From Acidobacteriota bacterium (GTDB lineage Bacteria > Acidobacteriota > Holophagae > Holophagales > Holophagaceae): a DNA stretch of 64,000 bases. The position numbers and the translations under genes were made by a program. The stretch spans positions 248,001 through 312,000 of the forward strand of contig JACPYP010000007.1 of assembly GCA_016195985.1 (NCBI GenBank), in the 5' to 3' direction. This document shows positions 7,487-17,118 of this stretch, one piece after another. Positions within the stretch are counted from its first letter, which is position 1. Each line of letters begins with the position of its first letter. The notes below the pieces were generated by a model, which worked only from the letters and a program-made list of their open reading frames with translations, did not search any database and was not told where the DNA came from.

Positions 7487-10333
7487 ATGAACCTCATGGC
7501 CCACCGCATCGGCCGGCTGACGGCCCTCATCGCCCTGGGAGGCGCCGTGCTCTGCGCCCAGGGCACCCAGACCGGCAACATCGCCGGCATCGTCAAGGAA
7601 ACCGGCACGAACAAGCCCATCGCCGGGGCCCGCGTGGTGCTGACCACACAGCAGGGCGACCGGGTCACCACCACCAATGCGCAGGGCGCCTTCCGTTTCG
7701 CGTTGCTGATCCCGGGCCCGGTGACGGTGAAGGTCACCGCGGACGGTTTCATCGGCGCCTCCCTGAATGCCCGCGTCCTCGTGGGAGACACGAACATCAC
7801 CGACTTTCCCCTGAAGTCCGTTAGCGCGGCCCAGACCACGGTGGTGGTGGTGGCCTCCGCCAACATCGTCGACAAGACCGACGCGAAGACGGGCCAGACC
7901 TTCGCCCTGGAGAACATCAACGATCTGCCCATCCAGAACCGCACGGTCAACAACATCGCTTCTCTGGCGCCGGGCGTGAGCGCCGATGCCAACGGCTTGA
8001 CCATCCGCGGCGCCCAGAGCACCCAGGTGCTCTACCTGGTGGACGGCGCCGACGTGGCCGATCCGGTCACCGGCGGATTCACCGCCCAGTTGAACGAGGA
8101 CATGCTCTCCGACGTGCAGGTGCTCAGCGGGGGCATCTCTGCGGAATACGGCCGCTTCACGGGCGGCGTGGTGAACACTGTCACCCGGTCCGGCACCAAC
8201 GAATTTTCCGGTGTCATCCGTTTAAGCGTGGTCGATCCGGCATGGAACGCCTACAACCCATTGGGACGGGGCCTGGCGGGAACCACGACCTTCAAGGATG
8301 CTCACAGCGTCCAGCAGAACATCGTGATTGCGGGCCCCATCCTCAAGGACCGGCTCTTCTTCGTGGTGGGTTACCGGGCCCAGGCGCCCTTCGCACGGCT
8401 CACAGCGAACCAGACCACGGCGGATCCCATCTACGGCGGGGGGCAGCAGTATTACCTGGCGCAGACGGACGACCGCAAGGACATCAAGCTGGACTGGCAG
8501 ATCAACACGGACCATCGCGTGTTCTGGCAGTACAACAAGACGCAGATCGATCAGAAGGGCCGGGACTACGGCTTCTTCCTGGGGGGCGGCAGCACCTCCC
8601 TGGCGACCCTCAGCAACCAGCCCAACACCTTCTCCTACTACACGCTGGGGTACCAGGGCCAGCTCACGTCGAGCATGCTTGTCACCGCGCATTACGGCTA
8701 CAAGAAGGAGATCCTCGGCGGGCCCGGGGGCGGCGGCCAGGGCGGCTCGGCGCCGCTGATGTCGGACAACCAGACAGGCAACGTCTTCGACAATGGTTTC
8801 TTCGGCGCGGACGGTGACTCCCGGCCCATCCAGAACGGTTCCATCAGCCTGCTGAACTACCTCACCGGGGCAGGCGAGCACGAGCTGAAGGTGGGCATCG
8901 ACTGGTACCAGTCGGCCCATGCGGCGGCCAATTCCCAGAGCCCCACCAACACCTTCATCTACTTCAACGGCTTCACCGTGGATCCCGCCGCTGGCGGGAG
9001 CACCGCCATTTCCAATCGCGTCTTCGACGTCAACAGCCCCACCACGACTTGGCTGCAGATCTGGGTCCCGGTGTTTGGGGCGAAGACCAAGAACACCATC
9101 CAGGCCGCCTACGTGAATGACAAGTGGAAGCTCAATGCCAATTGGAGCTTCAACCTGGGCCTGCGCGCGGACAATTTCAAGTCCACCAACGATCTGGGAA
9201 CCAACAATTTCACCCTGACCACCCTGACGCCGCGCCTGGCGGCCATCTGGGATTTCAAGGGCGACGGCGCCTGGATCGGCCAGCTTTCCTACGGGGAGTA
9301 CGCGGGGCAGGTGCTTCAGGGCTCCACGGACGGATCCTCCGTGGTGGGCAATCCCGCCGAGTACGACTACGTCTACCTGGGCGGCGACCCCCTGCAGCGC
9401 TCCAGCTTCTCGGCCACCCCCTTCAAGGTCGTGGATCCGAACCGCTACCGCGGTTCCTTCTCGATCGACCCCGGCCTCAAGATGCCCACCATGCAGGAGG
9501 TGTCCATCAGCCTCAAGCACGCGGACGCCCAGAGCGGCATCTGGAGCTTGGCCTACAGCCGCCGCCGGTGGAAGAACTTCGTCGATGACGCGGTGGATCT
9601 CCAGACCAATCCCGTGGATGCCACGGATCTCATCAAGACGGTGATCCGGAATGACCATACCCTCTGGCGCACGTACCAGAGCCTGGAGCTGCAGTTCCAG
9701 CAGCAGACCACCGAAGCCTTCAGCTGGGGCGGCAGCGTCACCCTCAGCGAGCTGCGCGGCAACTACGAGGGCGGCCAGGTCGGCACCACCGAGCAGCTGA
9801 ACAATTTCGGTCCCATGGCGGGCGCGCCTGGCGCCTCGCCGGATGCGCTGAGCCGAGCCCAGCTGGGGCCGGACGGCTACCTCATCGCGGATGTGCCCAT
9901 CCGGGCCCGCATCACCTCCAACTACTCGATCCATCTGGGAACCGGGAAGCTGAACTTCGGCGCCATCCTGGCCTACACCTCCGGCGCGCCCTACAACAAG
10001 AGCGTTCCGACAGCTCCCGTGCCGGCCTCTCTGGCGGTGTTCGGCGGCACCTACACCGAGTACTTCGCCCCCCGGGGCGCCTTCCGCTTCCCGGACACCT
10101 ACCGGGTGGACATGCAGATCGCCTACGAAGTCCCGGTGTGGCGGAAAGCCTCCTTCTTCACGCAGCTCAACTTGATCAACTTCCCCAACCACCAGCTGCA
10201 GCAGACCTGGAACACCACGGCCTCGGTGGTGGGCGGCGCGTGGAGGCCCGGCGCCAACTATGGCCTGGCCCGCACCTCCAACGACTACATCCCGGCCCGC
10301 ACCGTTCAGGTGTCGGCCGGACTCAAGTTCTGA
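7487..10333 (+). CDS. Oar-like TonB-dependent receptor with carboxypeptidase-regulatory domain
   Basis: A 948-residue outer membrane beta-barrel. Residues 1-25 form a signal peptide ending VLCAQ. Residues about 28-110 form a carboxypeptidase-regulatory-like beta-sandwich (GNIAGIVKETGTNKPIAGAR, then NAQGAFRFALL), followed by a plug domain (LTIRGAQSTQVLYLVDGADV, then EYGRFTGGVVNTVTRSGTNE) and the barrel, which ends with a C-terminal Phe (VSAGLKF) as expected for outer membrane assembly. The family is greatly expanded in acidobacteria and related to Myxococcus Oar; substrates are mostly unknown. GGAG lies seven bases before the ATG. No TonB/ExbBD partner is in the window. Confidence 0.9.
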   Translation: MNLMAHRIGRLTALIALGGAVLCAQGTQTGNIAGIVKETGTNKPIAGARVVLTTQQGDRVTTTNAQGAFRFALLIPGPVTVKVTADGFIGASLNARVLVGDTNITDFPLKSVSAAQTTVVVVASANIVDKTDAKTGQTFALENINDLPIQNRTVNNIASLAPGVSADANGLTIRGAQSTQVLYLVDGADVADPVTGGFTAQLNEDMLSDVQVLSGGISAEYGRFTGGVVNTVTRSGTNEFSGVIRLSVVDPAWNAYNPLGRGLAGTTTFKDAHSVQQNIVIAGPILKDRLFFVVGYRAQAPFARLTANQTTADPIYGGGQQYYLAQTDDRKDIKLDWQINTDHRVFWQYNKTQIDQKGRDYGFFLGGGSTSLATLSNQPNTFSYYTLGYQGQLTSSMLVTAHYGYKKEILGGPGGGGQGGSAPLMSDNQTGNVFDNGFFGADGDSRPIQNGSISLLNYLTGAGEHELKVGIDWYQSAHAAANSQSPTNTFIYFNGFTVDPAAGGSTAISNRVFDVNSPTTTWLQIWVPVFGAKTKNTIQAAYVNDKWKLNANWSFNLGLRADNFKSTNDLGTNNFTLTTLTPRLAAIWDFKGDGAWIGQLSYGEYAGQVLQGSTDGSSVVGNPAEYDYVYLGGDPLQRSSFSATPFKVVDPNRYRGSFSIDPGLKMPTMQEVSISLKHADAQSGIWSLAYSRRRWKNFVDDAVDLQTNPVDATDLIKTVIRNDHTLWRTYQSLELQFQQQTTEAFSWGGSVTLSELRGNYEGGQVGTTEQLNNFGPMAGAPGASPDALSRAQLGPDGYLIADVPIRARITSNYSIHLGTGKLNFGAILAYTSGAPYNKSVPTAPVPASLAVFGGTYTEYFAPRGAFRFPDTYRVDMQIAYEVPVWRKASFFTQLNLINFPNHQLQQTWNTTASVVGGAWRPGANYGLARTSNDYIPARTVQVSAGLKF

Positions 10334-10343
10334 GCGCCGCCCT

Positions 10344-10371
10344 TTGACGCATTGTGAACGCAATGAATAAA
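10344..10371 (+). promoter_or_regulatory. Possible cydA promoter
   Basis: TTGACG at 10344-10349 and AATAAA at 10366-10371 are separated by 16 bases in the only AT-rich stretch between the receptor and cydA. The spacer includes the small inverted repeat CATTG-N6-CAATG (10350-10365). Weak by eye. Confidence 0.3.
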
Positions 10372-10478
10372 CGGTGCATAAGCATGGTTTGAATTGAGAT
10401 TGAGCGATCCGGGGAGGCCTCGTCCGTGGGAAAATGGACCGTCGGCGTCAGCTGTGGATGCCGGGTCCGGGAGGCACC

Positions 10479-11807
10479 GTGGGCGATCCACTGTTTTGGC
10501 ATAGGCTGCAGTTCGGCTTCACAGCCACCTACCACTACCTGTTTCCCCAGCTCACCATGGGCCTGGCCTTCATCATCTTGGTGCTGAAGGCCATGGGCCT
10601 GAAGACCGGCGAGGCCCGCTACAACGACGCGGCACGGTTCTGGATCCGCATCTTCGGCATCAACTTCGCCGTGGGCGTGGTGACGGGCATCCCCCTGGAG
10701 TTCCAGTTCGGCACCAACTGGGCGCGCTTCTCAAGGCTGTCCGGCGGCATCATCGGCCAGACGCTGGGCATGGAGGGCATGTTCGCCTTCTTCCTGGAGA
10801 GCAGTTTCCTGGGCCTGCTCATCTGGGGCGAAAAGAAACTGTCGCCCAAGGGACATTTCGGCGCGGCGATGGCCCTGTGGCTGGGCAGTTGGCTCTCGGG
10901 GTACTTCATCGTGGCCACCAACGCCTTCATGCAGCATCCCGTGGGCTACACCCTGCTGCCCGACGGCACCCTTCAGCTGCAAAGCTTCTGGGCCTTCCTG
11001 ATGAACCCCTGGGCCCACGTGCAGTACGCCCACACGATGATCGCCTCCGTGGTCACCGGCTCCTTCGTGGTGGCGGCCATCGGCGCCTTCTGGACCCTCA
11101 AGGGCATCCATGGCGAACAGGCCAGGCTGAACCTGCGGGTGGGCACCATCCTGGGCCTTGTCTTCAGTGTTCTCGTGGCCTTTCCCACGGGCGATCTGCA
11201 GGGCAAGCAGGTGGCCAAGCACCAGCCCATTACCCTGGCGGCCATGGAGGGCCGCTTCGAGAGCGGGCCCCGGGCCAGCCTCACCCTCATCGGGCAGCCC
11301 GATGTGGCACAGCGGAAGATCGAGAATCCCGTGAAGGTGCCCGCGGTGCTGAGCTTCATCGCCTACGGCACCTTCTCCAGCAACGTGAGGGGTCTTCAGG
11401 AATTCCCCGAGGACCAGTGGCCCCAGAACATCGAGCTGCTCTACTACAGCTTCCACATCATGGCGGGCCTGGGCACGATCATGATCGCGCTGATGGCCTT
11501 GGCGGCGCTGCTCCTCTGGAAGGGGAAGCTGGACGGCAACCGGCCCGTGCTTTGGGCGCTGATGCTGGCCTTTCCCTTCCCCTACATCGCCACCACGGCG
11601 GGTTGGGCCGTGGCGGAATTCGGCCGCCAGCCCTGGCTCATCTACGGCGTGCTCCGCACGGTCCACGGCGCCTCCCCCACGGTGCACGCCGGCCATACCG
11701 CGTTCACCACTCTGGGTTTCGCGGGCATCTTCGTGGTGCTGAGCGCCCTCTGGCTCTACCTCATCGGCCGCGAGATCGCCCACGGCCCCGTTTCCCGCCA
11801 CGCCTAG
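10479..11807 (+). CDS. cydA: Cytochrome bd quinol oxidase subunit I
   Basis: Subunit I of cytochrome bd, the high-affinity terminal oxidase that passes quinol electrons to oxygen. The GTG at 10479 is chosen because GGAGG lies four bases upstream, and because this start places the high-spin haem ligand at His19 (TATYHYLF), as in Escherichia coli; an ATG at 10434 would add 15 residues. Further signatures are His185 in VQYAHTMIASVVTG (haem b558 ligand region), KHQPITLAAMEG in the Q-loop area and AEFGRQPWLIYG. The protein is 442 residues with about nine membrane helices. cydB follows after nine bases. In an organism with otherwise anaerobic features it probably serves microaerobic respiration or oxygen detoxification. 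Confidence 0.95.
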   Translation: MGDPLFWHRLQFGFTATYHYLFPQLTMGLAFIILVLKAMGLKTGEARYNDAARFWIRIFGINFAVGVVTGIPLEFQFGTNWARFSRLSGGIIGQTLGMEGMFAFFLESSFLGLLIWGEKKLSPKGHFGAAMALWLGSWLSGYFIVATNAFMQHPVGYTLLPDGTLQLQSFWAFLMNPWAHVQYAHTMIASVVTGSFVVAAIGAFWTLKGIHGEQARLNLRVGTILGLVFSVLVAFPTGDLQGKQVAKHQPITLAAMEGRFESGPRASLTLIGQPDVAQRKIENPVKVPAVLSFIAYGTFSSNVRGLQEFPEDQWPQNIELLYYSFHIMAGLGTIMIALMALAALLLWKGKLDGNRPVLWALMLAFPFPYIATTAGWAVAEFGRQPWLIYGVLRTVHGASPTVHAGHTAFTTLGFAGIFVVLSALWLYLIGREIAHGPVSRHA

Positions 11808-11816
11808 GAGGTCGCC

Positions 11817-12863
11817 ATGGAAATGCTCTGGTTCTGGCTGGTTTCCGTGATGATCGCCATTTACGTGGTGTTGGACGGTTTTGATTTCGGCGCGGGCATC
11901 CTTCACCTCTTCGTGGCGAAGACCAACGAGGAGCGCCGCGAGGTGCTGGGCGCCATCGGCCCCTTCTGGGACGGCAACGAGGTGTGGCTGCTGGCGGGCG
12001 GAGGCTCCCTCTTCCTGGCCTTTCCCAAGGTGCTGGCCGCGGGCTTCTCGGGGTTCTACCTGGCCATGTGGCTGGTGGTGTGGTGCCTGATGCTGCGGGG
12101 CATCTCCATCGAGTTCCGTTCCCACGTGGAAGACAGACTGTGGCGGGCCTTCTGGGATGGCACCTTCGCCGTCTCCAGCATCCTGCTGCCGGTGCTGCTG
12201 GGCGCCGCCCTGGGCAACGTGCTGCGCGGCGTGCCCCTGGATGCCAGCGGCTACTTCGGCATGGCTCTTTGGACCAATTTCCGCATGGGGCCCCAGCCCG
12301 GCATCCTCGATTGGTACACCCTCCTGGTGGGCGTGCTGGTATTGGCCACCATGGCGGGCCACGGCGCGCTCTTCCTCGCCTGGAAGACCGCGGGAGCCGT
12401 GCACGAGCGCTCCCGGAAGCTGGCCGGGCCCCTGTGGCTTGGAGTGCTGGTGCTGTGGGCGCTGGCCACCTTCGCCACTTACACAGTCAATTCCGGCCTC
12501 TTCGTGAACTGGCAGAAGGCGCCCCTGGCCTGGCTGGCCACGGCCATCTTCCTGGGCGGGCTGGGAGCAGTGTTCGCCGGGTTGCGGCAGGAGCGCCCCC
12601 TGACGGCCTTCCTGGGCTCGGGCGCCTTCATCATCGGCATCCTGGCGGCCAGTGCCGCCTGCTCCTACCCCGTGATGCTGAAATCGACCCTCGACCCCGC
12701 CTACGATCTGACGGCGCTCAACGCCAGCGTGGGCCAGCACGGTCTCCGCACGGGCCTGGTGTGGTGGTTCATCGGCTTCCCCCTGGCCATCGGGTACCTG
12801 ACCTTCCTCTTCCGCTTCCACAGGGGCAAGGTGAAGGCGGCGGCGGAGGGCGAGGGCTACTGA
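11817..12863 (+). CDS. cydB: Cytochrome bd quinol oxidase subunit II
   Basis: A 348-residue polytopic membrane protein, the partner of CydA. Diagnostic segments are YVVLDGFDFGAGIL near the N-terminus, GPFWDGNEVWLLAGGG, and RGISIEFR in the following helix. Eight or nine hydrophobic helices are visible. AGGAGGTCGCC precedes the ATG, an excellent ribosome-binding site. No cydX-like small gene or cydDC transporter follows; the next sequence is a palindromic repeat and then convergent cmk. Confidence 0.95.
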   Translation: MEMLWFWLVSVMIAIYVVLDGFDFGAGILHLFVAKTNEERREVLGAIGPFWDGNEVWLLAGGGSLFLAFPKVLAAGFSGFYLAMWLVVWCLMLRGISIEFRSHVEDRLWRAFWDGTFAVSSILLPVLLGAALGNVLRGVPLDASGYFGMALWTNFRMGPQPGILDWYTLLVGVLVLATMAGHGALFLAWKTAGAVHERSRKLAGPLWLGVLVLWALATFATYTVNSGLFVNWQKAPLAWLATAIFLGGLGAVFAGLRQERPLTAFLGSGAFIIGILAASAACSYPVMLKSTLDPAYDLTALNASVGQHGLRTGLVWWFIGFPLAIGYLTFLFRFHRGKVKAAAEGEGY

Positions 12864-12892
12864 GGCCGATGCCGGCCGCTCCTATCCCTATT

Positions 12893-12938
12893 CCCTTCAT
12901 TCTGGCAAAAGAAGATGTTTAGCCAGGATGAAGGGGAT
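12893..12938. repeat. Dispersed palindromic repeat, family A, copy 1
   Basis: The arms at 12893-12906 and 12922-12935 pair over 14 positions with one G-T, around a 15-base loop. The segment 12902-12938 recurs in reverse complement at 63678-63713 with one substitution and one single-base gap. It lies between the convergent ends of cydB and cmk and may act as a transcription barrier, but has no T run. Confidence 0.7.
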
Positions 12939-12965
12939 GGGTGGGATGGGCGGTGCTTTCCTTTC

Positions 12966-12998
12966 ATCCGTGCCATCTGTGGCCAACCTGCTTTTCCA
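12966..12998. repeat. Dispersed repeat, family B, copy 1
   Basis: The sequence beginning ATCCGTGCCATCTGTGGCCA recurs in diverged reverse-complement form at 63741-63774, sharing the core GTGGCCAAC. Both copies lie within 130 bases of a family A copy, though in a different order, so the two elements travel near each other. Confidence 0.5.
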
Positions 12999-13095
12999 GC
13001 GGCAGCCACAATTCACATGTGGGCGCGGGTTCCGGTTCAGACGCCCGGCCCGTCTTCATCGGCGGCTCGTCCTCAAGATTGAAGGCGAAATGGCA

Positions 13096-13761
13096 TCAGG
13101 CATGGGCCTGGTGCTTCGCCACGATCCAATCCACCACCTGGTCCAGGCTCAGATCGCTGGAATCCAGTTCGGTGGCGTCATCGGCCCTGCGGAGCGGCGC
13201 CACGGCGCGGGTGCTGTCGGCGAGGTCGCGGCGCTGGAGATCCGCCAGCACCTCGCCGAAATCCGGGGTCTGTCCCTTGGCCTGAAGCTCCAGGAAGCGG
13301 CGGCGGGCCCGGGCTTCGGGGCTGGCAGTGAGGAAGACCTTGCAGCAGGCCTGGGTGAACACCACGGTGCCGATGTCGCGGCCGTCCACCACCCAGCCGC
13401 CGCTGGCGCCGATGCGGCGCTGCTGATCCACGAGCACCTCGCGCACCCGGGCCTTGGCGCTCACGGGTGAGACCATCCGCGTGACTTCCTGGCTGCGGAT
13501 GGCCTCGCTGATGTCTTCGTCCCCGAGGTACATGCGGCCAGCGTCCTGGGCCAGATCCAATTTGGCCAACAGGCCTTCCAGGGCGGGCGCATCCTCCAGG
13601 GAGATTCCCGCGCGCTGGATGGCCAAGGCCACGGCGCGATACATGGCGCCGGTATCGAGGTACTGCCAGCCCAGGCGCGCGGCGACCCGCCGGGCTGTGG
13701 TGGATTTTCCCACGCCGGACGGGCCGTCGATGGCGATCAGTGGAAGGGCGGAAGCGGTCAT
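13096..13761 (-). CDS. cmk: Cytidylate kinase
   Basis: A 221-residue (d)CMP kinase, which phosphorylates CMP and dCMP with ATP in pyrimidine nucleotide synthesis. The Walker A loop GPSGVGKST follows the family start LIAIDG; YLDTGAMYRA is the CMP-binding segment, and VVDGRDIGTVVF is the conserved region before the lid. The start at 13761 gives the usual family length; a GTG at 13800, whose GTGA overlaps the cytochrome gene stop, would add 13 residues and would fit translational coupling. It is the downstream partner of the multihaem cytochrome gene on the same strand. Confidence 0.92.
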   Translation of the reverse strand: MTASALPLIAIDGPSGVGKSTTARRVAARLGWQYLDTGAMYRAVALAIQRAGISLEDAPALEGLLAKLDLAQDAGRMYLGDEDISEAIRSQEVTRMVSPVSAKARVREVLVDQQRRIGASGGWVVDGRDIGTVVFTQACCKVFLTASPEARARRRFLELQAKGQTPDFGEVLADLQRRDLADSTRAVAPLRRADDATELDSSDLSLDQVVDWIVAKHQAHA

Positions 13762-13796
13762 TCCTTCATTCTGGAGTGCCGCGAACCGCCATTCCA

Positions 13797-15248
13797 TCAC
13801 TTCATGCCGAAGTCCTTGAGGATCTTCGGATCCTTCTCATCCTGGGCCAGGATGGTGTGGCAGGTGTCGCAGTCGCCCTTGATGGTGCGGCCGTCGGCGG
13901 AGGTGTGCATGCCGTCGTGGCAGCGGAAACAGCCCACGGCTTCCTCGTGCCCGATGTTGTTGGGGTGGGTGCCCCAGGTGATCTTCATTTCGGGGAAGAC
14001 GTTGCGCAGGTAGATGGATTTCACCACCTCGCCGGCGGCGTCCACGGCCGCGCGCTTCTGCTTGTAGATCTCGGGGTAGGTGGTGCGGTAGTACTCGGCC
14101 AGCTCCACGGGGATCTTGGCGGCAGCGGCCTTCTGATCGGCGTATTCGACCTTGAGCAGTTCCACGGCCTTCTTCTTGATGAAGGGCAGGTCGGCGCTGA
14201 TGCGCTTGTTGGCCAGGGCCTTGTCCACCGCGCGGTCCGGCAGCTGGAAGGCGTGGGTGGGGCGGTTGTGGCAGTCGATGCAGTCCATGGCCCGGGTGCT
14301 GGCCTTGTCCAGCTTCTCCTTGGGCATGGTCTTGAAGTCGTCGGACACGTATTCGGTGAGGGTGCCGTTCTCCTCCCGGTAGGTGACCTTGGGGATCTCC
14401 TGGCGGCGGGGATCGGTGCTCACGTAGCTGATGCGGGACATGGCGTCGAGGTGGCGGCCGTGGATGCCCGTGGTGCCGTTGGGCGTGTGGCCGCCGATCT
14501 TCAGGAGCAGGACGCTGGTGGTGGCGGTATTGGCTTCGTCATCCGCGAACTTGGTGCGCACGATGAGTTTGTCGTCGGAGAACTTCTGGGGCCAGTGGCA
14601 CTGCTCGCAGGTCTCGCGGGCGGGACGCAGGTGCTCGACGGGGCTGGGAATGGGCCGGGAGAAGGTGCCGAAGGCCACCGCGAAGAGCTGGCGGGTGCCG
14701 GAGAGCTTGGCCCTCACCAGGGCCGGGGCGCCGTGGCCGATGTGGCACTGGGCGCAGCCCACGCGGGAGTGGGGCGAATCCAGGAAGGCCGTGTATTCGG
14801 GGCTCATCACGGTGTGGCAGGTGAGGCCGCAGAACTGGTTGGAGTCCATGTACTCCACGCCCTTGAGGCCGGCGGTGCCCAGGATGCCCACATTGATGAA
14901 GGTGAGCAGGCCCACCACGGTGAGCAGGCGCCTCACGCCCGGCTGCTTGAAATCCACGGCTTGCAGCGGCAAGGGAGACTCGCCCGCGGCCCTGTGCTTG
15001 CGGCGTTCCCGCAGGATGCCGATGGGAATGAGCACCAGGCCCACGAGGAACAGGGCGGGCAGGCAGATGAACAGCAGGATGCCTGCGTAGGGGTGGATCT
15101 GCCTGGGGCTGCTGAGCTCCATGAGCCAGAACCAGATGAGCACGAAAGCTGAGCTGGTGGTCAGGGCGGTGCCTGCCAGGGTCATCCAGTTGTTGCCCAT
15201 CTGGAAAGCCAGCCGGGTCAGGTCCCTGACGCGTTCTCCCAAAGCCAT
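13797..15248 (-). CDS. ImcH-like NapC/NirT-family multihaem cytochrome c
   Basis: A 483-residue inner membrane cytochrome, probably a quinol dehydrogenase that sends electrons to the periplasm. Three N-terminal hydrophobic helices (about 22-44, 54-78 and 108-126) precede haem-binding motifs: five CXXCH at residues 165, 214, 323, 440 and 460, plus CGLTCH at 140-145, which has three residues between the cysteines. Three N-terminal helices plus a NapC-like region is the layout of Geobacter ImcH, used with high-potential extracellular acceptors; orthology is inferred. The ATG at 15248 is preceded by GGAGGTGGTTC. A perfect FNR-type box lies 125 bases upstream. cmk follows directly. Confidence 0.82.
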   Translation of the reverse strand: MALGERVRDLTRLAFQMGNNWMTLAGTALTTSSAFVLIWFWLMELSSPRQIHPYAGILLFICLPALFLVGLVLIPIGILRERRKHRAAGESPLPLQAVDFKQPGVRRLLTVVGLLTFINVGILGTAGLKGVEYMDSNQFCGLTCHTVMSPEYTAFLDSPHSRVGCAQCHIGHGAPALVRAKLSGTRQLFAVAFGTFSRPIPSPVEHLRPARETCEQCHWPQKFSDDKLIVRTKFADDEANTATTSVLLLKIGGHTPNGTTGIHGRHLDAMSRISYVSTDPRRQEIPKVTYREENGTLTEYVSDDFKTMPKEKLDKASTRAMDCIDCHNRPTHAFQLPDRAVDKALANKRISADLPFIKKKAVELLKVEYADQKAAAAKIPVELAEYYRTTYPEIYKQKRAAVDAAGEVVKSIYLRNVFPEMKITWGTHPNNIGHEEAVGCFRCHDGMHTSADGRTIKGDCDTCHTILAQDEKDPKILKDFGMK

Positions 15249-15372
15249 GAACCACCTCCAAAATGCCGGGGCATACCAAAGGACATCCGAGTGTGAAATG
15301 CCTTCGATAACCCTAATTTCCACCCCCGGGCTTCCGCAAGACCGCCGCGGGGCATTTCAGGCGTTAACTGCT

Positions 15373-15386
15373 TTGATATCAATCAA
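15373..15386 (-). promoter_or_regulatory. FNR/CRP-family binding site upstream of the multihaem cytochrome
   Basis: TTGATATCAATCAA on the plus strand reads TTGATTGATATCAA on the minus strand, an exact match to the FNR consensus TTGAT-N4-ATCAA. It lies in the 181-base gap between recQ and the cytochrome gene and can only drive the cytochrome-cmk pair among its neighbours. Anaerobic activation is the expected outcome if an FNR homologue exists in this genome. Confidence 0.75.
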
Positions 15387-15429
15387 GGGCGTTCCAGGTT
15401 GTGACAGATGTCCTGACTTGGACCGGCTT

Positions 15430-17118
15430 TCAACGCCCCTGCTGGTGCAGCAGGTGCAGGAAGGCTTCGCCGTATTTCTGAAGCTTTTTCGGACCAACGC
15501 CGCTCAAGGCTAAGAATTCGGCTTCGGTGGCAGGCTGGAACCGCGCCATCTGCTGGAGGGTGGCGTCGCTGAAGATCACGTAGGCCGGCACGCCGTTTGC
15601 ATCGGCCAGGCGCTTTCGCAGCGCCTTCAAATCGCGGTACAGCCCTTCCTCGACATCCACGGGCCCCTCGGGCAGCGGCGCGCGGGCGCCCCGAGGCGAA
15701 CCCCGCTTGGCCTTTCCGGGTTTCGGAGCCGCTTCCAGGGGATCGGCGCCGCTGCAGATGTCGCAGGAACCGCCGCAGGCGGCCATGCTCTCGCCGAAGT
15801 GGGCCAGCAGGGCCTGGTGGCGGCAGCGCAGGGATTCCGCGAGCCGGAAGAGGTCGCGGGTCTGCTTCTGCTGGGCCTGGGCCAGGGAGGTTTCCAGATC
15901 TTCCGTGAAGCGATCGTAGCTGAGCACGTCGCCCCAGCTGTAGAACATCACGCAGTCGGCATCGGCGCCATCGCGGCCGGCGCGGCCGATCTCCTGGTAC
16001 CAGCCCTCCACGCTCTTGGGCATGTCGCGGTGGATGACGTAGCGGATGTTGCTCTTGTCGATGCCCATGCCGAAGGCCACCGTGGCCACGATGACATCCA
16101 CATCGTCGCGCTGGAAGGCCTCCTGGGCGGCTGAGCGGGCGGCTGTGTCCATGCCTGCGTGGTAGGCGGCGGCGCGCAGGCCCTCGCTCGAGAGGAAGGC
16201 GGCCGTTGCTTCCACGGCTTTCCGCGACAGGCAGTAGATGATGCCGCTCTCGCCGCGCCGGGCGAGCACCAGGCGCAGCAGGGCCTCGCGTACCGGAGGC
16301 AGCCCCTCGGCGCCCTTGCGGTAGGCGCTGACGCGCAGGTTGGAGCGGTAGAAGGATCCCTGCACTTCCAGGGGGCTGCGCATCTCCAGCTGGGCGGCGA
16401 TGTCGCGGCGCACCTCGGGGGTGGCCGTGGCCGTCAGGGCCAGCACCGGCACCTTGGGGAAGCGCTGCTTGAGGCCGGCGAGGGTGCGGTAGGCGGGGCG
16501 GAAATCATGGCCCCAATGGCTGATGCAGTGGGCCTCGTCCACGGCGATGAGGCGAAGGTCCACTTCCCGCAGCAGGTCGGCCAGGTAGAGCTCCAGGCCT
16601 TCAGGCGCGGCGTAGATCAGTTCCAATTCGCCGTTCTTGAGGGACCGGATGCGCTCGCGGCGGGCTTCGGCATCGAGGCTGGAATTCAGGAAGGTGGCGC
16701 GCAGACCCGCTTCGGTGAGGGCGTCCACTTGGTCCTTCATGAGCGCGATCAGCGGGGACACCACCAGGGTTACGCCGCCCATGAGCCTGGCCGGAAGCTG
16801 GTAGGTGAGGGACTTGCCCGCGCCCGTGGGCATGATGCCCACCACGTCCCGGCCCGCGAGCACGGCCTCGACGATCTGCCGCTGTCCTGGGCGGAAGGTG
16901 CTGTAGCCGAAGGTTTCCTTCAGGGCGGATTCGAGATCCGGCGGGGCTTCCAGATGGGCGGCGAGGGTCTTGAGCGCGGCGATGGAAGCGGCGTCGAAGC
17001 CGCCGGAATCCTGCCGGTAGCGGGCCCGGAGCGCTTCGATTCCCTGGCGGCAGGCCTGCCGTTCCCCGCGCTGGAGGAGATCCTTCAGGAGGCTGATCTC
17101 CTCAGCGACCGGTGCCAA
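15430..17118 (-). CDS. recQ: ATP-dependent DNA helicase RecQ
   Basis: A 562-residue 3'-5' DNA helicase. After a leader of about 60 residues come the helicase motifs: FRPGQRQIV (motif 0), MPTGAGKS with Lys102, DEAH at 194-197 followed by [19 protein letters not shown], and [10 protein letters not shown] (motif VI). The zinc site has CRHQ and [10 protein letters not shown]-terminal HRDC domain (about 490-560) includes [12 protein letters not shown]. The start is an unusual TTG at 17118, directly after the hisC stop; no better start precedes the helicase core, so initiation by coupling is likely. The leader resembles neither a known RecQ extension nor a nuclease. Confidence 0.92.
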   Translation of the reverse strand: MAPVAEEISLLKDLLQRGERQACRQGIEALRARYRQDSGGFDAASIAALKTLAAHLEAPPDLESALKETFGYSTFRPGQRQIVEAVLAGRDVVGIMPTGAGKSLTYQLPARLMGGVTLVVSPLIALMKDQVDALTEAGLRATFLNSSLDAEARRERIRSLKNGELELIYAAPEGLELYLADLLREVDLRLIAVDEAHCISHWGHDFRPAYRTLAGLKQRFPKVPVLALTATATPEVRRDIAAQLEMRSPLEVQGSFYRSNLRVSAYRKGAEGLPPVREALLRLVLARRGESGIIYCLSRKAVEATAAFLSSEGLRAAAYHAGMDTAARSAAQEAFQRDDVDVIVATVAFGMGIDKSNIRYVIHRDMPKSVEGWYQEIGRAGRDGADADCVMFYSWGDVLSYDRFTEDLETSLAQAQQKQTRDLFRLAESLRCRHQALLAHFGESMAACGGSCDICSGADPLEAAPKPGKAKRGSPRGARAPLPEGPVDVEEGLYRDLKALRKRLADANGVPAYVIFSDATLQQMARFQPATEAEFLALSGVGPKKLQKYGEAFLHLLHQQGR

